NCBI GenBank assembly: GCA_948438565.1
Contig: CAOJLW010000050.1
Coordinates: forward strand, 1 to 11,415
DNA length: 11,415 nucleotides
Direction of reading: 5' to 3'
From: an uncultured Lachnospiraceae bacterium
Lineage (GTDB): Bacteria > Bacillota > Clostridia > Lachnospirales > Lachnospiraceae
The position numbers and the translations under genes were made by a program. The notes below the pieces were generated by a model that saw only the letters and a list, made by a program, of their open reading frames with translations, did no database searches and had not been told where the DNA came from. Of the stretch, positions 6,207-11,415 are shown piece after piece (position 1 is the stretch's first letter; each line of letters opens with the position of its first letter).

Positions 6207-7559
6207 GTCTCCCAAAACCTCGTCTATGCATTCCCTGCAAATGGATACCGCCTGATCGATCTCTTGCTCACAAATAATAAGCGGCGGATTAAAATACAAA
6301 ACATTGCCAAGCGGCCTGAGAATCAACCCTTTCTCTAACGCCTTTTTATAAATCTGATACCCTATCCGAAGCTTGGAAGGATATTCGGATTTTGTCTTTT
6401 TATCCGGCGTCAGCTCTATGGCGTGAATCAGTCCGATATGACGGATTTCCCCGACATTTTTATGACTGCCAAACGCCTCTTGCAGCTTTTTACTTAAATA
6501 CGTTGCGCGTTTTGCCGCATTTTTTAGAATCGGCTCTTCACGAAAGATTTTCAATACCGCCAAGGCCGCGGAACATCCGAGTGGATTACCACTGTACGTA
6601 TGACTATGCATAAAAGCCTTTCCTTCATGATAATCTGCATAAAACGCCTGATAGATTTCATTGGTGGCGACCGTAATGGCCATTGGCATATATCCTCCGG
6701 TCAACCCTTTGGAAAGGCACATAATATCCGGACTGACGCCTGTATGGGAAAATGCAAACATTTTTCCTGTCCTGCCAAATCCCGTCGCAATCTCGTCAGC
6801 AATCAAAAGCACATGGCTCCGATCGCAAAGCTCCCTTAATTTTTTCAAATATATAGGCGGGTAAATTCGCATCCCCGCACTGCCTTGCAGCAGCGGCTCC
6901 ACAATCATCGCGCACGTTTCCTCGCCATACTGCTCAAACGCCAATTGAGCATCTCGAAAACACGCGGCATCGCAGCAATCCCTGCACATTCCATACGGAC
7001 AGCGATAGCAATTCGGAGCCTTAACGCGTATCGTATCCATTAACATCGGCCGATAAATTTTTGCATATAAATCCAGACTGCCTACGGATAACGCGCCAAT
7101 CGTCTCCCCATGGTATGCGTCGGTAAAACACATAAACCGTTTCTTCTGCGGACGTCCTGTCTGAAACTGATATTGAAAAGCCATCTTCAAAGCGCACTCC
7201 ACAGCGGCCGAACCATTATCGGAAAAATTAAATTTTTCAAGGCCATCCGGAATCACCTCCAGCAGCTGTTCGCACAGAGTAATCGCCGGCTCATGTGAAA
7301 AGTTCGCAAAAATAACATGCTCCAATCGATCCAATTGTCGTTTCACGCTTTCATTGATTTTTGGATTACAATGCCCGAGCAGGTTACACCACCAGGAACT
7401 GACGATATCCAGATATTCCTTCCCATTTTTGTCATAGAGATAAACTCCCCGTCCCCGATCAATCACGATCGGCTGCAGCTCTTCATAATCTTTCATCTGC
7501 GAACAGGGATGCCATATATGTTTGAAATCCCTTTGCGCCAAATCCTGCTGTAGATTCAT
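6201..7559 (-). CDS. bioA: Adenosylmethionine/lysine-8-amino-7-oxononanoate aminotransferase
   Basis: PLP-dependent class III aminotransferase that converts KAPA to 7,8-diaminononanoate, the third step from pimelate in this operon. The 452-residue protein carries WHPCSQMKDYE (16-26), SSWWCNLLGH (54-63), DAYHGETIGA (147-156), ADEIATGFGRTG (254-265, Asp255 to the PLP nitrogen), LSKGLTGGYMPMA (282-294, Lys284 as the Schiff-base lysine) and HSHTYSGNPLG (318-328). Whether the amino donor is S-adenosylmethionine (E. coli BioA) or lysine (Bacillus BioK) is not decided by what I can see. The start at 7559 forms an ATGA overlap with the upstream membrane-protein gene. AAAGGAG at 7578-7572 is 12 nt away, which is long, while the alternative ATG at 7571 would have no spacing. 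A cluster of six cysteines lies at residues 184-200. Last gene of the operon. Confidence 0.95.
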   Translation of the reverse strand: MNLQQDLAQRDFKHIWHPCSQMKDYEELQPIVIDRGRGVYLYDKNGKEYLDIVSSWWCNLLGHCNPKINESVKRQLDRLEHVIFANFSHEPAITLCEQLLEVIPDGLEKFNFSDNGSAAVECALKMAFQYQFQTGRPQKKRFMCFTDAYHGETIGALSVGSLDLYAKIYRPMLMDTIRVKAPNCYRCPYGMCRDCCDAACFRDAQLAFEQYGEETCAMIVEPLLQGSAGMRIYPPIYLKKLRELCDRSHVLLIADEIATGFGRTGKMFAFSHTGVSPDIMCLSKGLTGGYMPMAITVATNEIYQAFYADYHEGKAFMHSHTYSGNPLGCSAALAVLKIFREEPILKNAAKRATYLSKKLQEAFGSHKNVGEIRHIGLIHAIELTPDKKTKSEYPSKLRIGYQIYKKALEKGLILRPLGNVLYFNPPLIICEQEIDQAVSICRECIDEVLGDI

Positions 7560-8032
7560 TGCAGTCCCCATCTCCTTTCTGCTTTTATAAACAACGGCGC
7601 CATAACGGCGGTAAACGCCATCCCGGGCGCCGCATACAAAATTAAGATCCATGCATCCGCGCCCAATACCTGCGCCAAGACGATTCTGGAAACCAACGTT
7701 CCGCATGGACCGCTGACAGCCACTGCCAGATCACTGTCCCGAAACAGGGTCAATATAACGCCGACTACAATTCGATAGATCATAGCGACTGTAATATTGA
7801 CAACATTCTGCGCCCCCAGAAACAAACCACAGACGCTCGCTACAACGCCGATTGCCAGATAGCGTTTAAAACCCAGATTCTTGGCAAGAGACACGGCAAA
7901 CGGAGCCGATATCTGAAATTCTGCGCCCGGTATCAACGACGGTATTTTCAACATCCCGGTAATCAGTAAAAGCGCCGACATCATACTGTCCGTCACCAGC
8001 ATTCTGATCGGATAGACCTTTCCATCAGTCAT
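7556..8032 (-). CDS. Small integral membrane protein in the biotin operon, unidentified
   Basis: I cannot name this gene. The 158-residue protein is strongly hydrophobic, with five or six likely helices at about 13-33, 40-51, 56-74, 76-97, 101-121 and 126-150, short loops and a charged C-terminus. Size and layout resemble the substrate-binding S components of ECF (energy-coupling factor) vitamin transporters, and SLIPGAEFQIS at about 32-42 sits where such proteins often have a conserved loop. The glutamine-rich PxTLQ block expected of BioY was not found, so BioY is not supported. The start at 8032 is set by GGAGGG at 8043-8038, 5 nt upstream, and overlaps the bioD stop by 8 nt. Its stop overlaps the bioA start (ATGA). 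This tight embedding points to a role in biotin synthesis or transport, such as uptake of pimelate or KAPA, but that is inference. Confidence 0.8.
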   Translation of the reverse strand: MTDGKVYPIRMLVTDSMMSALLLITGMLKIPSLIPGAEFQISAPFAVSLAKNLGFKRYLAIGVVASVCGLFLGAQNVVNITVAMIYRIVVGVILTLFRDSDLAVAVSGPCGTLVSRIVLAQVLGADAWILILYAAPGMAFTAVMAPLFIKAERRWGLQ

Positions 8033-8705
8033 AAAGTCCCTCCAGTTTCTCCACATCCATACCCAGATCCTCCTCTTTATCATGTACAACCGCCATTACC
8101 GGAACGCCTGTCAAATATTCAATCATATCCCGATTGTCCGTCTCAATAATGCCGCTATCACAAAAATGGTTGAGTATCACGCCTTTCACCGCTATCTCTC
8201 TGCTTTTTAAATAACTGACCGTCAAAGACACCAGATTAATCGTTCCAAGACCCGCGTCTGCAACAATCAAAACGCCCAGACTTAATTCTTTAATAATATC
8301 TTCCAGCAGGATCACCGGATCGCTATAACGAATCGGACAGATAATGCCCCCGCTTCCCTCCACAGTCATATAATCATACTTTTTTGAGATCGCGTCATAT
8401 TTGCTGCGGACAATATCCAATTCTACCGGGTTTCCCTCAATCCGCGAAGCCAGATGGGGAGAATATGCATTTTCATATACATAGGGAATCATTTCAGACA
8501 AATCCCCGCCAATTCCCGCAATACGGCTGACATATGCCGCATCCCCCGGTATCATACCATACGGCGTCCTTGGGTTGCCGCTTGCCGCCGCTTTAAAATA
8601 CCCGGCGCTAAAACCCGCTTCACGGAGTTTTTTTACAATCAAAGCCGTTACATATGTTTTGCCAATATCTGTATTGGTACCTGTAATAAACAATCCCTTG
8701 CTCAT
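8025..8705 (-). CDS. bioD: ATP-dependent dethiobiotin synthetase
   Basis: Closes the ureido ring of dethiobiotin from 7,8-diaminononanoate, CO2 and ATP in the cytosol. The 226-residue protein matches the family length. It has the phosphate loop GTNTDIGKT at residues 9-17 (Lys16), a conserved lysine in GYFKAA at about 38, EGSGGIICP at 116-124, DAGLGTINLVSLT at 150-162 and the nucleotide-base motif ILNHF at 177-181. The ATG at 8705 is preceded by AAGGGGGG with about 5 nt spacing, a G-rich but workable ribosome site. It lies 27 nt after bioB, the only non-overlapping junction in this operon, and overlaps the following membrane-protein gene by 8 nt. No missing key residues were noticed. The assignment is firm because both the family motifs and the operon agree. 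Confidence 0.95.
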   Translation of the reverse strand: MSKGLFITGTNTDIGKTYVTALIVKKLREAGFSAGYFKAAASGNPRTPYGMIPGDAAYVSRIAGIGGDLSEMIPYVYENAYSPHLASRIEGNPVELDIVRSKYDAISKKYDYMTVEGSGGIICPIRYSDPVILLEDIIKELSLGVLIVADAGLGTINLVSLTVSYLKSREIAVKGVILNHFCDSGIIETDNRDMIEYLTGVPVMAVVHDKEEDLGMDVEKLEGLYD

Positions 8706-8732
8706 TGTTTCCCCCCTTCTACAACGCGAACT

Positions 8733-9683
8733 CTATAGTTGATATCCAAGTCCAGCAAGCATTTTTTTATCATTTTCAATTGAGATCCCTGAAGTCGTCA
8801 GCATATCGCCTGAGATAGCGGCATTGGCTCCCGACCAAAAACAGCTTTCTCCACAATCCTCTAACAGACCTCTGCCGCCCGCCAACCGGATAAAGCCGTT
8901 TGGCACGGCAAACCGGAATATAGCGACAATCCTTTTTTGCTCTTCGCCGCTTAGCCTTTCATTTTTCTCGTAAGGCGTCCCTGGAATCGGATTTAAGAAA
9001 TTGATTGGGATGGAACAAACGCCCAGTTCACGGATCGTAAGCGCCATGTCAATCCTATCCTCCATCGTCTCGCCAATCCCCATAATTCCTCCGCTGCACA
9101 CCTCAAGCCCTGCTTCCATCGCCGCCCGTATGGCCTCCAGTTTGTCGTCGTATGTATGCGTTGTACAGACGTTTGGGAAATTGTTCCGCGATGTTTCCAG
9201 ATTGTTATGCACCCTGGTTACGCCGGCGTCCTTTAACTTTTTAAAATTTTCCCTGCTCAAAAGACCTAATGAAACGCATACCTGTATGTCCGTTTCCTGC
9301 CGGATCCTTTTCACCGCATCACAGACCTTCTCTACTTCATCATCTGTCAGACATCGGCCCGATGTCACAATCGAATATCGATGCACGCCTTTTTGGGCGT
9401 TGTACCGCGCAAGCTCTAAAATCTCCTCTTCTTTTTTTAACGGATACTCTTCGATACACGCTCGATAATGTACGGACTGCGCGCAATATTTACAGTCCTC
9501 GGAACACCTGCCGCTCTTTCCGTTGATAATGGTACACAGATCAAAAGCGTCCGAACAAAAATATTTCCGGATTTCATCCGCAGCCTGCGTCAACTCATTC
9601 AGCGGCGCGTCTGATAAAGCAAGCAATTCCTCTCGATTGAGCAAATATCCTTTTAATATCTTCTCTTTATATGCATGAATCAT
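8733..9683 (-). CDS. bioB: Biotin synthase (radical SAM), atypical auxiliary-cluster residues
   Basis: Radical SAM enzyme that inserts sulfur into dethiobiotin. The 316-residue protein has the SAM-cluster motif CSEDCKYC (Cys60, Cys64, Cys67), VCVSLG (Cys136), HNLETS at 160-165, EVCSGGIMGIGET (Cys196), NPIPGTP at 231-237 and IRLAGGR at 265-271. In E. coli the [2Fe-2S] sulfur-donor cluster is held by Cys97, Cys128, Cys188 and Arg260. Here the second, third and Arg positions are kept, but the position matching Cys97 reads RYSIVTSGR, with Ser104. Two cysteines at 277 and 281 (DCGESC) sit where E. coli has one. This suggests a different auxiliary cluster, as reported for BioB of some anaerobes. 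The start has GAGGGAG at 9697-9691, 7 nt upstream, and overlaps the bioWF stop (ATGA). Confidence 0.95.
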   Translation of the reverse strand: MIHAYKEKILKGYLLNREELLALSDAPLNELTQAADEIRKYFCSDAFDLCTIINGKSGRCSEDCKYCAQSVHYRACIEEYPLKKEEEILELARYNAQKGVHRYSIVTSGRCLTDDEVEKVCDAVKRIRQETDIQVCVSLGLLSRENFKKLKDAGVTRVHNNLETSRNNFPNVCTTHTYDDKLEAIRAAMEAGLEVCSGGIMGIGETMEDRIDMALTIRELGVCSIPINFLNPIPGTPYEKNERLSGEEQKRIVAIFRFAVPNGFIRLAGGRGLLEDCGESCFWSGANAAISGDMLTTSGISIENDKKMLAGLGYQL

Positions 9684-11415
9684 TGTAACACTCCCTCTTT
9701 TTTACATATTCTTACAATTGCTTCGGCTGCACGCCTCAATTGCTCTTTTGTATGGGTTGCCATCAATGCGACCCGAAGCCTCGCGCTTCCTTTTTTGACG
9801 GTAGGGTAGCGGATCGCGGATATAAAATACCCCTCTTTTAACAGCTCCTGCGACACTTCCAAAGCTTTTTGCTCATCCCCGATTACTATCGGTATCACCG
9901 CGGTTTCCGAATCCACAGACATTCCGCCATCCTGTAAACACTTACAAAAAAACCGGACATTCTCGTTTAACCTGCGGACAAGTCCGGGGCGTTCCTTTAA
10001 CACTTCAAACGCCTTCATCGCTGCGGCTATCGTAACCGGAGAAAGCGATGTGGAAAAAATAAACCCCCGCGCCTGATTTTTCAGATAGGCAATCAATGAA
10101 CTTCTTCCACAGACAAATCCCCCTTCGCTGCCAATGGCTTTACTGAGCGTGCCCATCGTAATATCCGGCCTGCATATGCCGCCAAAATACTCAACAATAC
10201 CCTGTCCCGTTTCGCCGATCACACCGGTAGCGTGCGCTTCGTCTACCATAGACAACAATCGGTAACGGTCGGCAAGCCGCACAAATTCCGGCAGATTTAA
10301 AATATCTCCGTCCATACTAAACACGGCGTCGCTGACTGCCAAACCTTTACTACAGGGATTTGCCCGTATTTTCTCTTCCAAATCCGCCATATCGTTATGC
10401 CGATAGATCACAATCTTTGCTCCGCTTAAACGGCAGCCGTCAATAATGCTCGCATGGTTTAATTCATCACTGAAAATAACGTCCCCGTTCCCCATAAGCG
10501 CTGAAATCGCCGCGAGGTTTGCCAGATACCCCGTATTAAACACCAAAGCGGATTCCTCGCCCTTAAACGCCGCAATTTTTTGTTCCAGCAGTTCATGCAG
10601 CGTCATATTTCCGGTCGTAAGACGCGAGCCGCCGGAGCCTGTCCCATAGGTTTTCAAAGCCAGCGCCGCATACCGCTTTACCTCCTCCCTGCACGACATC
10701 TCGAGGTAATTGTTCGACGCCATCATCAACGCCTTTTTACCATTGCAGCTTACCATGGACGACTGTGGAGATTCTATTGTTTTCATACTCCGGTACAAAT
10801 GGTTGTGCCGCATCGTTTGCAATGCATCCTCTATAAAATCAAATTTACCGGCTGTTTTATCAGATGAATCTAACGGCTGCACATTTTGAACGATCACAGG
10901 CTGCTTTTCTAAATAGGCGATTGTCTTTTCCACGTCGCTTTTATCGCCCCGATATAAAAAGATCCTGCCGCCGTTTTCGCTGCCATACGCTTTTACCTTT
11001 GTAATGCGCCGATAACCCGTTGCTTTTGACGCGACATACCCCGTAAGATAATCGGGATCGTCCGAAATACAGATTTCTCCTATAATATTTGGCGCATGGG
11101 CGACCTTTGTCGCAAGCACAACCGCTTCCTGGTAATGATTTTTCTTTTTGCCCACTGTCGCCACGCCATCCTCTCGACCATCCATATATGTTGCGCGAAT
11201 GCCGCGCTCCCGATCCGGTTCCAATCGTTCCAACGTATCTGCGTCCAGCAGGATGGCCCCGCGCATGGCATACGTTTCCGACAGATAGGCCATGATTTTT
11301 TCCGTATGTTCCAAATGAAGTGAAGTGAGAAATCTCCGTATTTCCTCCATACCTTTTTGGCAGTCGTCCACTTCGACGGTGCATACCGGCAACGCGTCCA
11401 GATGCAAAATATCTT
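9680..11415 (-). CDS. bioWF: BioW-BioF fusion: pimeloyl-CoA synthetase/KAPA synthase, 5' end cut
   Basis: One open frame of 577 visible codons runs to the right edge with no stop or convincing start; an in-frame TTG at 11407 is not taken as the start because homology continues upstream. Residues 1 to about 175 match the C-terminal two-thirds of BioW (6-carboxyhexanoate-CoA ligase): RGAILLDADTLERL, SDDPDYLTGYVA (about 117-128), GYRRITKVKAYG and EKQPVIVQ. After a linker of about 20 residues, 197-577 is a complete BioF: GTGSGGSRLTTG (257-268), DELNHASIIDG (His320), VDEAHATG (390-397) and GTLSKAIGSEGG with the PLP lysine at about 425. The protein would convert pimelate to pimeloyl-CoA and then condense it with alanine to KAPA. 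Probably the first gene of the operon, with roughly 75 BioW residues and any promoter or operator outside the window. Confidence 0.94.
   Translation of the reverse strand, partial: DILHLDALPVCTVEVDDCQKGMEEIRRFLTSLHLEHTEKIMAYLSETYAMRGAILLDADTLERLEPDRERGIRATYMDGREDGVATVGKKKNHYQEAVVLATKVAHAPNIIGEICISDDPDYLTGYVASKATGYRRITKVKAYGSENGGRIFLYRGDKSDVEKTIAYLEKQPVIVQNVQPLDSSDKTAGKFDFIEDALQTMRHNHLYRSMKTIESPQSSMVSCNGKKALMMASNNYLEMSCREEVKRYAALALKTYGTGSGGSRLTTGNMTLHELLEQKIAAFKGEESALVFNTGYLANLAAISALMGNGDVIFSDELNHASIIDGCRLSGAKIVIYRHNDMADLEEKIRANPCSKGLAVSDAVFSMDGDILNLPEFVRLADRYRLLSMVDEAHATGVIGETGQGIVEYFGGICRPDITMGTLSKAIGSEGGFVCGRSSLIAYLKNQARGFIFSTSLSPVTIAAAMKAFEVLKERPGLVRRLNENVRFFCKCLQDGGMSVDSETAVIPIVIGDEQKALEVSQELLKEGYFISAIRYPTVKKGSARLRVALMATHTKEQLRRAAEAIVRICKKEGVLQ

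Noticed and set aside
7560..7706. N-terminal extension of bioA by 49 codons
   Set aside because: It lies wholly inside the upstream membrane-protein gene in another frame, has no family similarity, and the ATGA overlap at 7559 gives a better start.
7556..8032. BioY biotin transporter
   Set aside because: Size and operon position fit, but the characteristic PxTLQ-type loop of BioY is absent, so the name was not assigned.
8033..8089. Longer start (8089) for the membrane-protein gene
   Set aside because: It would overlap bioD by 65 nt and add a Trp- and Arg-rich stretch with no ribosome site; GGAGGG is ideally placed for 8032.
9001..9468. 155-codon open frame on the plus strand opposite bioB
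   Set aside because: Low-complexity Ser-rich translation, no ribosome site, and it lies antisense to a well-conserved gene; a shadow frame.
1..11415. CRISPR array, insertion sequence, prophage, toxin-antitoxin or tRNA genes
   Set aside because: No spaced direct repeats, transposase or integrase motifs, or cloverleaf-like sequences were seen on reading through both strands.

Overview
This window is chromosomal DNA from what looks like an anaerobic, low-to-moderate GC member of the Bacillota, most likely Clostridia and plausibly Lachnospiraceae-like. The support is purine-rich Shine-Dalgarno sites (AGGAGG type) before nearly every gene, sigma-A-type promoter hexamers, U-tract terminators, QueH for queuosine synthesis, the BioW pimelate-activation route to biotin, and a biotin synthase with a cysteine pattern unlike E. 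coli BioB. No tRNA, rRNA, CRISPR array, insertion sequence or phage gene was seen. The taxon is an inference.

Layout. (1) Positions 1-1664, minus strand: queH (epoxyqueuosine reductase) followed after 3 nt by argH (argininosuccinate lyase), which runs off the left edge. (2) Positions 1833-3396, plus strand: an ABC ATPase and permease of the nitrate/sulfonate/taurine type, overlapping by 8 nt, with no substrate-binding protein gene beside them. (3) Positions 3442-5076, minus: an AMP-forming acyl-CoA synthetase of unknown substrate. It is divergent from (4) a metal-dependent amidohydrolase-fold gene at 5268-6143, plus. (5) Positions 6201-11415, minus: a compact biotin operon in the order bioW-bioF fusion, bioB, bioD, a small membrane protein, bioA. 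The 5' end of the fusion lies beyond the right edge.

How the genes work together. The biotin operon encodes every step from free pimelate to biotin. BioW makes pimeloyl-CoA, BioF makes 8-amino-7-oxononanoate (KAPA), BioA makes 7,8-diaminononanoate (DAPA), BioD makes dethiobiotin and BioB inserts sulfur. The first two steps are on one polypeptide. The unrecognised five- or six-helix membrane protein between bioD and bioA overlaps both neighbours and is a candidate for moving a pathway compound or cofactor. Three of the four junctions overlap (ATGA or 8 nt), which suggests translational coupling. The operon promoter and any BirA operator lie outside the window.

Most notable points: the BioW-BioF fusion; a BioB that has serine where E. 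coli has a [2Fe-2S]-ligating cysteine, plus an extra C-terminal cysteine pair, consistent with an alternative auxiliary cluster; the unidentified membrane protein in the biotin operon; and two terminators, each built partly inside the 3' end of the convergent neighbouring gene. I did not find a wholly undescribed multi-gene system.
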